Assembly: GCF_000384655.1 (NCBI RefSeq)
Contig: NZ_ARQI01000116.1
Span: forward strand, 1-63,633
Length of the DNA: 63,633 nucleotides
From: Brachyspira innocens ATCC 29796
GTDB lineage: Bacteria > Spirochaetota > Brachyspiria > Brachyspirales > Brachyspiraceae
Direction of reading: 5' to 3'
Numbering within the stretch: the stretch's first letter is position 1; each line of letters opens with the position of its first letter. This document shows positions 54,507 to 63,534 of this stretch, piece by piece. Both the position numbers and the translations under genes were made by a program. The notes beneath the pieces are model-generated. The model saw only the letters and a list, made by a program, of their open reading frames with translations, was not told the DNA's origin and did no database searches.

Positions 54507-55092
54507 TGATTCTGATATAAAAGAAGCTAAACAATTAATAAGAACTTCTTTTAAACTTATTAGAAACAATTTAGATGACTCTTTTATAGAAGCTAAAAGT
54601 AATATTATATATAAAAAATTTAAAAATATAGTTAATATTAGTAAATTTACTTCTATATGTGTATATATCGACTTTAATCATGAAGTACAAACTCAAAAAA
54701 TTATTCAATATGCAATGGATAATAATATTAAAGTATCTGTTCCTTTTCTTATAGATGATCATAACATGAAATTAAAATATATTACTGATTATAATAAAGA
54801 TATTAATAGAAATACTAGGTTTGGTAACGGAGAGCCTTTTGAATATTGTAGAGACTGCAGTATTGATGAAGTTTCTATGTTTATTATTCCAGCATTGGCA
54901 TTTGATGAGAAATGCAATAGACTTGGATTTGGAAAGGGGTATTATGATAATATCTTAAAAAGAAATAGAAATGCCCTTAGAATAGGTTTAGCTTATGACT
55001 ATCAAATACTGCCATCTATACCAAAAGATGATAATGACGAGATATTAGACATTATTATCAGCGAAAGCAAAGTAATAACAGCTATTTTTTAA
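54487..55092 (+). CDS. 5-formyltetrahydrofolate cyclo-ligase
   Basis: The 201-residue protein has the family pattern: a basic helical start, a central fold with VSVPFL, and FIIPALAFDEKCNRLGFGKGYYD (about 135-157), the nucleotide-binding part. It converts 5-formyl-THF to 5,10-methenyl-THF with ATP. The start lies inside the PilZ gene, so translation is coupled. cheW converges from the other side. Confidence 0.9.
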   Translation: MRTSLHNDSDIKEAKQLIRTSFKLIRNNLDDSFIEAKSNIIYKKFKNIVNISKFTSICVYIDFNHEVQTQKIIQYAMDNNIKVSVPFLIDDHNMKLKYITDYNKDINRNTRFGNGEPFEYCRDCSIDEVSMFIIPALAFDEKCNRLGFGKGYYDNILKRNRNALRIGLAYDYQILPSIPKDDNDEILDIIISESKVITAIF

Positions 55093-55123
55093 TTAATTTT
55101 CTTTTTATCATATAATATTTATA

Positions 55124-55627
55124 TTATTTATCAGGTTCATCATCTTCATCAGTAGTAAATAATTTTTCCAAATCAAGTACAACTAACAATTTATCTTCTA
55201 ATTTACCTACACCTTTAATATATTTCTGCCCTATACCAGAAAGCATTGGAGGAGGAGGCTGAATATCAGAATTTGAAATGGATACTACTTTAGATATGGA
55301 GTCAATAATAATACCCATATCAACATCTTCTATTTTTACAATAATGATACCAGTATTTTTATCGCCTTCAGTTTCTTCTAAATGGAATCTCTTTTTTAAG
55401 TCTATGATAGGTATAATATTTCCGCGTAAATTTATTACACCTTCTACAAAATCTGGGGCATTAGGTATAAGAGTAATCTTTTCCATTTTAATTATCTCTT
55501 TAGCCTGCATGATATCTATAGCATATTCACCGCTGCCTAGTCTAAAAGTAACAAGGTTGGTACTATCTTCAACATCAGCTCTGCTTTCTGTACTTTCTGC
55601 AGTTTGTTGCTCTAGCTGTTCTGCCAT
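55124..55627 (-). CDS. cheW: CheW chemotaxis coupling protein
   Basis: The 167-residue protein is a single CheW domain (about 22-160): VTFRLGSGEYAIDIMQAKEI, NAPDFVEGVINLRGNIIPIIDL and IKGVGKLEDKLLVVLDLEKL. It links chemoreceptors with CheA. The acidic N-terminus (residues 1-20) is extra. GGAGG precedes the ATG. No other che gene is adjacent. Confidence 0.94.
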   Translation of the reverse strand: MAEQLEQQTAESTESRADVEDSTNLVTFRLGSGEYAIDIMQAKEIIKMEKITLIPNAPDFVEGVINLRGNIIPIIDLKKRFHLEETEGDKNTGIIIVKIEDVDMGIIIDSISKVVSISNSDIQPPPPMLSGIGQKYIKGVGKLEDKLLVVLDLEKLFTTDEDDEPDK

Positions 55628-55639
55628 TTAAAATGCCTC

Positions 55640-56190
55640 CATTTATATTTACAAGTTAGTTTATTATCGGAAATAACTTTTTAATATTTTATAATATAAC
55701 AAAATATTTTCAATTACAAAAATTAAATTTGATATTAATTAACTATACTATTTTATGTTATTTTTACCTAAAAGTCAATAATTTTTAATATTATGATAAA
55801 ATACTTTATAATATATTTATACTTACAATTTTTAAGTTTGTAAAAAATTGTTTTTAATCTTATTTATTTGTGGCTATTGCTATGCACATTTCATACCCCG
55901 CAGTTATTTGTGACAGTATAAAATACTAAGTAAAAGCTATAAAAACGATATTTTATCGCCTGCAGCCAAAAACGGCATTTAGTAAAGTTTATATTTATGG
56001 GCAGTTTATAATTTTTGTAAAATGTCATACATTTAAAACATATAAAGTTATGATAATTGAGTTTTTAATTAATTGTATACGAATGATAAAAACTTTATCG
56101 AAAATTTATAGCGAATGCTGGAAAAAGTTGATAATGCATTTACAAAAATATAATAATTGAAAAATAAAATTGTTTCAGAAAATATTATGT
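55640..56190. other. AT-rich gap, nothing recognised
   Basis: There is no convincing ORF. One less AT-rich stretch (about 55870-55990, with CCCCGCAGTTATTTGTGACA and GCCTGCAGCC) could be a decayed element, but no family is recognised. Confidence 0.4.
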
Positions 56191-56199
56191 CTTTTTAAA

Positions 56200-57279
56200 C
56201 TACTTTGAATATTCATCAAAAAGTTTAATGATATCATCTCTATTCTTTTTTGCAGCAAGTCTGTATGCCGTATTTCCATAGCTGTTTCTGTCTTTAGGAT
56301 TAGCACCAGCTTTTAAAAGTTCTTCTATTATATTAATAGGTGTTCCTATAGTTCTGTATACTTTTCTGTTTAAGCTAGGGTCTTCAACTGGAGATTCGTA
56401 TTCATACATTACAGCACGTATTAATACGGTATTTCCGTTTCTGTCGCGGGCATTAACATCAGCACCAAGCTCTATAACTTTTTTAATCAAATCAAAATCT
56501 AACTGCCTTTTTTCTATTAGGTACATAAGCAAAGTTTTACCGTCTCCCATATTGAAAGAGTTTACATCAGCACCTAAATCTACATATTCATTAAATATTT
56601 CTTTAGAATAACTGCTGTCAAAATTAGTAGATACCATTACAGCATTATATATAATAGCTTCATTTAAGTTTGTAGCACCTGCATTTACTAATTCTCTTAT
56701 TATATCAATATTTGATGCAGCAGTTAATGGAGATTTTTTCTCAGCACCTTCATAATTTCTATATGCTTCTATATAAGCTCTTGTGTTAACATTAGCACCT
56801 TTATCTATTAAATATTTAACTACTTCTAAATTATCACCTTCACAAGCAGAAACCAAAGCTGGATTAAGGTCTTTAGCACCAAGTTTAATAAGCTCTTCTA
56901 CTATATCTAATTTTCCGCCAAGTGCTGCATATGATAATGCTATATTATAATTACTAGCACCAGCTTTCATCATTTGTTTTGCAATATCCCAATATCCTTC
57001 AGCACAGGCTACATAAAAAGAAAAATCAAAATCTTTAGCTCCGAAATCAAGAAGTTCATTAACTATATCTATATTACCAAGCTGAGCGGCATACATTAAA
57101 GGACTCATTCCATATTTTATATTGTATAAATCTAAATTTTCTCCGTCTCTTAATAAAATTTTTATTCTTTCTATATTATTATCTCTTATAGAGTCCATAA
57201 GCTCATCATTTTGAGCGGAGAATAAATATGTATTAAAAAATATTATCAAAAACAAAAAAATAATTATATTTTTCATCAT
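56200..57279 (-). CDS. Exported ankyrin-repeat protein
   Basis: The protein of about 359 residues begins MMKNIIIFLFLIIFFNTYLFSA, a signal peptide. At least eight ankyrin-type repeats follow, such as GMSPLMYAAQLGNIDIVNELLDFGA, then shorter repeats of the form LGAKDLNPALVSACEGDNLEVVKYL, up to NSYGNTAYRLAAKKNRDD. Two ATG codons (57279, 57276) could start it; GGA lies just upstream. An earlier TTG at 57288 is unlikely. Confidence 0.86.
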   Translation of the reverse strand: MMKNIIIFLFLIIFFNTYLFSAQNDELMDSIRDNNIERIKILLRDGENLDLYNIKYGMSPLMYAAQLGNIDIVNELLDFGAKDFDFSFYVACAEGYWDIAKQMMKAGASNYNIALSYAALGGKLDIVEELIKLGAKDLNPALVSACEGDNLEVVKYLIDKGANVNTRAYIEAYRNYEGAEKKSPLTAASNIDIIRELVNAGATNLNEAIIYNAVMVSTNFDSSYSKEIFNEYVDLGADVNSFNMGDGKTLLMYLIEKRQLDFDLIKKVIELGADVNARDRNGNTVLIRAVMYEYESPVEDPSLNRKVYRTIGTPINIIEELLKAGANPKDRNSYGNTAYRLAAKKNRDDIIKLFDEYSK

Positions 57280-57487
57280 AAAATCCAAGCTGTAAAATAC
57301 CGATTCAATTATCGGAAATAAAAAAACTATGCTTACTAAATAAAAATTTACTAAAAAAACAAATAAAAATCAATAATTAGTAAACATAACAAGGTAATAA
57401 TTATAAATCTGTATTGATATTTATTCTTATAAGTTTATAATTACTAATATAGGGGTAGAATTAATAATATTTAAGAGGTATAAAATT

Positions 57488-57919
57488 ATGGAAATAAGTA
57501 TACGTAATAATGCTCCTTATATAAGAAACAATAATAATATAAGAAATAACAGCAATAATATAGCTAATATTATTCAAGAAGCAAGAGAAAAAACTCCGAT
57601 TAGTGAAGTAGGCGTATGCAAAACTTGTGCCTCAAGAACCTATCAGGACGGCTCTAATGATATAGGAGTATCTTTCAAAACTCCGACAAGAATAGACCCT
57701 TCAAGTGCACCTTCCCTTGTAGCTTCACATGAGCAGGAACATGTTGCCAATAATCAAAGATCAGCTGAAAAAAGCGGCGGAGAGGTAATTTTTCAGAATG
57801 TAACATTAACTACTAATATATGCCCAGAATGCAAAAGAGTTTATATATCAGGAGGCGTTACAAAGTCTGCAATAGCAAGCTCTTCAAGCAAAGGCAATAA
57901 TGTAGACACCTATGCCTAA
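57488..57919 (+). CDS. SprA-like putative metalloprotease
   Basis: The 143-residue protein has an HExxH zinc motif as SHEQEHV (residues 80-86), two cysteine pairs (C44/C47 as CKTC and C112/C115 as CPEC) and the block RTYQDGSNDIGVSFKTPT, all seen in SprA-family proteins. A short Asn-rich N-terminus precedes. The family's substrate is unknown. GAGG precedes the ATG. Confidence 0.78.
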   Translation: MEISIRNNAPYIRNNNNIRNNSNNIANIIQEAREKTPISEVGVCKTCASRTYQDGSNDIGVSFKTPTRIDPSSAPSLVASHEQEHVANNQRSAEKSGGEVIFQNVTLTTNICPECKRVYISGGVTKSAIASSSSKGNNVDTYA

Positions 57920-58171
57920 AATATTTAAAAAGTTCTGTTTTTTACTAAAACTTCAACCTATATAATAATTACTACAATTAATTTGAAGTTTCTGTTTTAC
58001 TTATTTCATATTCAGCATGATGCTTGTTTGAAAGCTATTTAAAACTCTATGTAGTAATGTTTAATTAAAAAAAAAATTATTACAAAAACATTTTTATACA
58101 AGTTTCATTGATTTTTTATTTTTTAAATATAAAATATTTGCCATAGAAAAAATTTTGGAGTATGTACTAAA

Positions 58172-60397
58172 ATGAGAGAAATAATAAATTTTAATACCAA
58201 TTGGCAATTTTTTAAAGAATGGAATGATGGCATAAAAACAGAAAAACTAAATGGTGAAAATGTAACATTGCCTCATACAGTTTCAGAAATACCATTACAC
58301 TATTTTGATGAATCAGATACTTGGCTTATTACTGGATATCAAAATATATTTAATTATGATAAAGCCAAATTTCAAAATAAAAGAATATTAATTAATTTTG
58401 AAGGAGCAATGGCTGCCGCTGAAGTATTTGTTAATAATAAAAGTTTTTCAGAGCATAAAGGCGGATACTTACCTTTTATATATGATATAACAGATGCCTT
58501 AAAAGAAGGAGAAAATATAATAGCTGTAAAATTAGACAGTTTGGAAAGAGATGATATACCTCCTTTTGGAAATGAAATAGACTATCTATGTTACGGCGGT
58601 ATATATAGAGAAGTTCAGATAATAATAGTAGATGATATTTCAGTAGAAAATATTATGATAACTGGTCTTGCCAATCAAAATATAACTGGAAAAATAAGAA
58701 TAAGAAACAGCAAAAAAACAAATGCAAAAGAAACTATCTCTATTAATCTCTACAACAGAGAATATCATATATGCGAAATAAAAAAAGATATTCAATTACA
58801 AAATAATGAACTATTTACAGATATTGAAATAGATGAACATATAGATTCTGACAGAATAGAGCTATGGACTATTAATAATCCTAGACTTTATAAATTGGAA
58901 GTTTCGCTTTCTAATGAAGACAGTACTTCTGTAAGAATAGGTTTCAGAGATGTTAAATTTACAGAAGACGGTTTCTATTTAAATGGAGAAAAAATAAAAT
59001 TAAGAGGTTTAAATAGACATCAGAGCTTCCCATATGTTGGTTATGCTATGCCAGAGAGAATACAGAAAAAAGATGCGGATATATTAAAATTTGATATGGG
59101 ACTTAATGTTGTACGTTCTTCGCATTATCCTGCTTCGAGACACTTTTTAGACAGATGCGATGAAATAGGATTAATGGTTTTTGAAGAAATACCAGGCTGG
59201 CAGCATATAGGAGATAAAGACTGGCAGAAAGTTTCTGTAGAAAATGTAAAAGATATGATAGAAAGAGATTTTCATCATGCTTCTATAATAATTTGGGGAG
59301 TTAGAATAAATGAAAGTCAGGACAATCATAATTTCTATAAAGAAACAAATGAAGTGGCTCATAAACTTGATAAAACAAGACAAACAGGCGGTGTTAGATA
59401 TATAGTAGGAAGTGAACTATTAGAAGATGTATATACAATTAATGATTTCAATTATGACGGTAAAGCTGACCCTATAAGAGCACAAAAATGTATAACAAAA
59501 TTAGATAAAAATGTTCCTTATATGATAACAGAATATAACGGACATATGTTCCCTACAAAAATGCAGGACTGTGAAGAGAGAACTATAGAACATACTAAAA
59601 GACATTATGAAATTATTAATGCCGTAGCTATAGATAAATATTTAGCAGGATCTACAGGCTGGTGTGCTTTTGACTATCATACTCATTATAACTTTGGTTC
59701 GGGCGACAGAATATGTTATCATGGTGTTTATGATATGTTTAGAAATCCTAAAATGGCGGCAAGTGCTTATTCATCACAAATGTGCAAAGACTACAAAATA
59801 GTATTAGAGCCTATAACAGTATATTCAAGAGGAGAAAGATCCATAGGTGGTATCTCTCCTTTAATGATATCTACAAACTGCGACTATATAGAAATATATC
59901 ATGAAAATGACTTGATAGTAAAAGAATATCCAGCGGCAGGAAAATATCAAGGATTAAAACATGCTCCGGTAATTGTAAATATGGCTGTTAATATACCAGG
60001 TGTAAGTGATATGGACTGGGCAGATATAAAAATTGTAGGATATATAGACTCAAAACCTGTTATAGAAAAAAGCTATTTAAAAAATCCAACTTTCAAAGAG
60101 CTTGAAGTAAAAGCTGATGACTATGAAATTAATTCTATAAGCGAAGGTTCATCTTGGGACTCAACTAGAATTACTGTAAAAGCTTCCGATGCTTTAGGAA
60201 ACAGACTTCCATATATTAATGAGGCTATAAAAATTAATGTTGAAGGCGAAGGAGAACTTATAGGAAATGACAACCCTGTACTAGAAGGCGGTTATTATTC
60301 TTTCTGGGTTAAATCTAACAGCAAAAAGGGTGAAATAAAAATTACTGTATCAAATAAAAGAGTTGAAACAAAAACTATATCAATAAAAGTAAATTAA
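58172..60397 (+). CDS. Glycoside hydrolase family 2 (beta-galactosidase-like)
   Basis: The 741-residue protein has the sugar-binding domain (about 1-150), an immunoglobulin-like domain and the TIM barrel (about 265-560). The acid/base is E381 in GVRINESQD and the nucleophile is E454 in MITEYNGHMFP; the barrel also holds LRGLNRHQSFPYVGYAMPE. The C-terminus (about 650-741) is a further beta domain. No signal peptide is seen, so it works on imported oligosaccharides. Galactoside or glucuronide specificity is not certain. Confidence 0.88.
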   Translation: MREIINFNTNWQFFKEWNDGIKTEKLNGENVTLPHTVSEIPLHYFDESDTWLITGYQNIFNYDKAKFQNKRILINFEGAMAAAEVFVNNKSFSEHKGGYLPFIYDITDALKEGENIIAVKLDSLERDDIPPFGNEIDYLCYGGIYREVQIIIVDDISVENIMITGLANQNITGKIRIRNSKKTNAKETISINLYNREYHICEIKKDIQLQNNELFTDIEIDEHIDSDRIELWTINNPRLYKLEVSLSNEDSTSVRIGFRDVKFTEDGFYLNGEKIKLRGLNRHQSFPYVGYAMPERIQKKDADILKFDMGLNVVRSSHYPASRHFLDRCDEIGLMVFEEIPGWQHIGDKDWQKVSVENVKDMIERDFHHASIIIWGVRINESQDNHNFYKETNEVAHKLDKTRQTGGVRYIVGSELLEDVYTINDFNYDGKADPIRAQKCITKLDKNVPYMITEYNGHMFPTKMQDCEERTIEHTKRHYEIINAVAIDKYLAGSTGWCAFDYHTHYNFGSGDRICYHGVYDMFRNPKMAASAYSSQMCKDYKIVLEPITVYSRGERSIGGISPLMISTNCDYIEIYHENDLIVKEYPAAGKYQGLKHAPVIVNMAVNIPGVSDMDWADIKIVGYIDSKPVIEKSYLKNPTFKELEVKADDYEINSISEGSSWDSTRITVKASDALGNRLPYINEAIKINVEGEGELIGNDNPVLEGGYYSFWVKSNSKKGEIKITVSNKRVETKTISIKVN

Positions 60398-60428
60398 TAA
60401 ATATTGATAAAAAATATTCATTAAATAT

Positions 60429-60464
60429 AAAGGGCTTGAAATATTATTTTCAAGTCCTTTTTTA
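60429..60464 (+). terminator. Terminator after the GH2 gene
   Basis: AAGGGCTTGAAA pairs with TTTCAAGTCCTT (one G-T pair) and is followed by a T-run. Confidence 0.88.
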
Positions 60465-60562
60465 ATAATAAAAAATTATATACTAAAATGATTTTATTTG
60501 TTATTTTTGTTGTTATTTTGTTCAATAAAGCAGAGTGTTAGTAAAGTATATGAGCTATAACT

Positions 60563-60599
60563 AAAAAACTATAAGTATTAATAAATTTGGTTTCAAGTA
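60563..60599. mobile_element. MITE-like repeat, fragment E
   Basis: A short stretch (AACTATAAGTATTAATAAAT then TTGGTTTCAAG) resembles the right end of copies A and C. It is too short to be sure. The rest of the gap (60465-60713) has no gene. Confidence 0.3.
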
Positions 60600-60713
60600 T
60601 GAATTTTATATTTTAAGTATTCAAAAATTACTATTCTTTTAATAAACAATACTTGTTTTATTTTAAATATATTGTTTAATATAAATAAAAATTATATTAA
60701 AGCAGGTAAAGTC

Positions 60714-61154
60714 ATGAAAAATGAAGAGCTAAAAAAATGTATGGAAGTTATGTATAATTTTTGGTATACTTCCAATAGATTTTATTATTTATGGGCTAAA
60801 CAATACGGCATTACAGATTCAACTTTATTTACTTTACTTATTATTTATAACAGTAAAGAATGTTCTCAAAGCTCCATTACAGAAAAATTATCATTGCCTA
60901 AACAGACTATTTGTTCTATATTAGACAATCTTGAAAAAAAAGGATACATAAAGAAAAAAATTAATGCAGAAGATAAAAGAAATAAAATTATCACTCTAAC
61001 AAAGAAAGGAATAACTTTTGCAGAACCTATTTTAAAAGATTTAGAAAAAATGGATATAAAAATGCTTAAATGCCTATCAGCTGAAGAGATAAAAACATAT
61101 ACAGAACCTCAGAAAAAACTTATTGAGTTTATGGAAAATTATTTTAATGATTAA
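60714..61154 (+). CDS. MarR-family transcription regulator
   Basis: The 146-residue protein has the winged helix-turn-helix (about residues 48-95): CSQSSITEKLSLPKQTICSI, then LDNLEKKGYIKKKINAEDKR (the wing) and NKIITLTKKG. It would repress a gene nearby in response to a small molecule; the target is not visible. ATG 60714 is chosen as AGG lies upstream; 14 further codons are open. Confidence 0.87.
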   Translation: MKNEELKKCMEVMYNFWYTSNRFYYLWAKQYGITDSTLFTLLIIYNSKECSQSSITEKLSLPKQTICSILDNLEKKGYIKKKINAEDKRNKIITLTKKGITFAEPILKDLEKMDIKMLKCLSAEEIKTYTEPQKKLIEFMENYFND

Positions 61155-61222
61155 TATATTGAATTTTAATCAATTATCATTATAATATTTATAATATATT
61201 TAAATAAAGGGGTGATTTTATT

Positions 61223-61663
61223 TTGAAAGTAATACCTTCAGACAGTCTTTTAAAAAACAGACAGGAAAAAGTTAGTGAAAAACTATGTGCAGACTGCAAC
61301 TCATTATGCTGTCATGACCTTGTTATGGAAATATCCAAACCTAAAAATGAAAGCGAACTTAATACATTAAAATGGTACCTGCATTTTAGGCACTCTTTTA
61401 TTTTTATATACGAAAATACTTGGTATCATATGATAAGAAGCGAGTGCCGATATTTGGATAAAAAAACGTACCTTTGCAAAAACTATGAAAACAGAAATGA
61501 AATCTGCTCTAAACATAGTCCGCCTAAATGCGAAAGATATGAAGAGTGGTATGATGTAATTTTTGATGATCAGTATGAATTAGAAAAATACGTATATGAA
61601 AACAAGATTATTAAAAAGAAAAGCTCAACTGCAAAAAAGAAAACTTCTAAAAAGACTAAATAA
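61223..61663 (+). CDS. Cysteine-cluster protein (YkgJ-like)
   Basis: The 146-residue protein has a TTG start (AAAGGGGTGA upstream). The cysteine pattern is C22xxC25xxxC29C30 (LCADCNSLCCHDL), then a middle ECRYLDKKTYLC and C-terminal EICSKHSPPKCERYEEW, which resembles the YkgJ metal-binding cluster. The tail (residues 130-146) is Lys-rich. The metal (iron or zinc) is not known. A radical-SAM-like gene follows 9 bases later. Confidence 0.75.
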   Translation: MKVIPSDSLLKNRQEKVSEKLCADCNSLCCHDLVMEISKPKNESELNTLKWYLHFRHSFIFIYENTWYHMIRSECRYLDKKTYLCKNYENRNEICSKHSPPKCERYEEWYDVIFDDQYELEKYVYENKIIKKKSSTAKKKTSKKTK

Positions 61664-61672
61664 ACTATTTTT

Positions 61673-63139
61673 ATGAAAAAAAAAGAAATAAGAAAAGTAT
61701 GCATAACATATCCGCCCTTTGAATATAATATAGGATATCCTTTAATATCTTTAAATAAACAGTTTCAATGGTTAAAAAATCCTACATATTCATATCCTAT
61801 AATACCTTCATATGCAGCTACGTTTTTAAAAAATAATGGAATCAATGTTATATTCTTAGACACAATAGCAAGGAATATGACTACTATAGAATGGTTTGAA
61901 AATATAGAGGAAATACAGCCTGATTTGATATTTTTTGAAGTAAAAACTCCTATTATAAACTATATATGGGATACTATAGATGTTATAAAAGAAAAATATC
62001 CTAATACATATATTGTTCTTGCAGGAGATCATGTTACAGCACTTCCAGAAGAGAGTATGGAAAAATCAAAAACGGATTTCATACTTACGGGAGGCGATTA
62101 CGATATGCTTCTTTTTAATTTGGTTAATCATATTAATAACGGCGATAAATTAAATAAAGGAATATATTACAGAACATCTAATGGAAATATCAAAAATACT
62201 GGTCAATTTGTTTTAGAGGAATCATTAGACAGACTCCCATTTATAGACAGAAATCTTACAAACTGGAAATTATATTCAAAAATAAATGATCATTTTAAAA
62301 AAACACCAGGTACATTTATAATGTCTGGGAGAGGATCTATATATAATAATTATAACAGCAACTCTTCTAATGTACTTTTTAATAATATAAGGCTTAGAAA
62401 TCCTATAAATGTAGCAGATGAAATAGAATATTTAAATAAACGCTATGGTATAAAAGAAGTGATAGATACTACAGTCTATTTTCCTACTGGAGAATGGCTT
62501 TCATTATTCTGTGAAACAATGAAAGAGAGAAAATTAAATAAAAAAGTTTATATTGACTGCTATATGTATCTTGGGGTTCTTGAATATCAGGATTATAAGA
62601 TGATGAAGAAGGCTGGATTTAAGACTATTATTTTTAATCTTCCTTCTGGAAATGCTAAAACTATAGAAAAGCTAGGTATTACAGACAACAGTGTGGAAAA
62701 TATGATTAATTCTATAAAATTAGCTAAAAAGGCTGGGCTTTTTACTGATATGATGGTTAAATTAGGATATCCTTGGGAAAATGAAGAGGATATAATAAAT
62801 ACTTTTGAAATAGTTAAATATTTGATGCTTAATGGATATATAAACTCTATGAATGTATATATTTTTGTACCTTATCCTGGAACTAAATTATTTAAGTATT
62901 GCGATGAAAATAATCTTATTGTTACAAAGAATTGGTTTGATTATGATATGAGGCAGAGCATAATGAAAATCGATATAGATGATGATAAAATATTTAAATA
63001 TATTGAATATTTTTATAATTTATCTTTTAATCCTCTTTATGTTATGCAGAAAATAAAGAGTATAAGGGATATTTACGATATAAAATATCATATAAAATCT
63101 TTTAAAAATGTACTGTCATATTATTTAAATAATTATTAG
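61673..63139 (+). CDS. B12-binding/radical-SAM-like protein lacking the cluster cysteines
   Basis: The 488-residue protein has an N-terminal B12-binding-like domain (about 6-170; YAATFLKNNGINVIFLD, VLAGDHVTALPEE) and a radical-SAM-like barrel (about 205-440; MMKKAGFKTIIFNLPSG, VKLGYPWENEEDI, FVPYPGTKLFKYC). At the CxxxCxxC position the sequence is SGRGSIYNNYNSNS, with S222, N226 and S229 where cysteines should be. So it cannot hold the usual 4Fe-4S cluster. The frame is intact. It may be a pseudo-enzyme. Confidence 0.82.
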   Translation: MKKKEIRKVCITYPPFEYNIGYPLISLNKQFQWLKNPTYSYPIIPSYAATFLKNNGINVIFLDTIARNMTTIEWFENIEEIQPDLIFFEVKTPIINYIWDTIDVIKEKYPNTYIVLAGDHVTALPEESMEKSKTDFILTGGDYDMLLFNLVNHINNGDKLNKGIYYRTSNGNIKNTGQFVLEESLDRLPFIDRNLTNWKLYSKINDHFKKTPGTFIMSGRGSIYNNYNSNSSNVLFNNIRLRNPINVADEIEYLNKRYGIKEVIDTTVYFPTGEWLSLFCETMKERKLNKKVYIDCYMYLGVLEYQDYKMMKKAGFKTIIFNLPSGNAKTIEKLGITDNSVENMINSIKLAKKAGLFTDMMVKLGYPWENEEDIINTFEIVKYLMLNGYINSMNVYIFVPYPGTKLFKYCDENNLIVTKNWFDYDMRQSIMKIDIDDDKIFKYIEYFYNLSFNPLYVMQKIKSIRDIYDIKYHIKSFKNVLSYYLNNY

Positions 63140-63246
63140 TATGATATAAACTGTAAAAAAAAATTTATACTTGCATATAAGACGTTTTAATGATATTCTT
63201 TTATTATGGTTTATATAATTATATAAATAATATTTTTATTAATTAC

Positions 63247-63509
63247 AAAAATTGCGGGCGTATATGCTAACAATTTTTATTAGCAATAATAAAAAATAAT
63301 AATTTTTAAATATTAGAAAGCCAAATATAAAAATTGTGAGCGTATAGCAAATTCATTTGCTATACATTTTTAGCAAACAATTTTTATTAGCAATAATAAG
63401 AAAAATTATAATTTTTAAATATTAGAAAGCCAAATATAAAAATTGTGAGCGTATAGCAAATTCATTTGCTATACATTTTTAGCGAACAATTTTTATTAGC
63501 AATAATAAA
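63247..63509. repeat. Tandem repeat of about 109 bases (three copies)
   Basis: Copies begin at 63247 (shorter, 82 bases), 63329 and 63438 (109-base spacing, third copy cut off). Each starts AAAAATTG(C/T)G(G/A)GCGTAT and holds the run TTTTTATTAGCAATAATAA. Copies 2 and 3 also contain a perfect 22-base palindrome (TATAGCAAAT, TC, ATTTGCTATA). There are no spacers, so it is not CRISPR. It lies just before a gene. Confidence 0.9.
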
Positions 63510-63534
63510 TAATAATTTTAAGGATTAAAATTTA

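Noticed and set aside
55870-55990. Less AT-rich stretch as an RNA gene
   Set aside because: No stable fold or known RNA pattern could be made out by eye.
63247-63509. Tandem repeats as CRISPR
   Set aside because: The whole 82-109-base unit is repeated without unique spacers, and no cas gene is visible.
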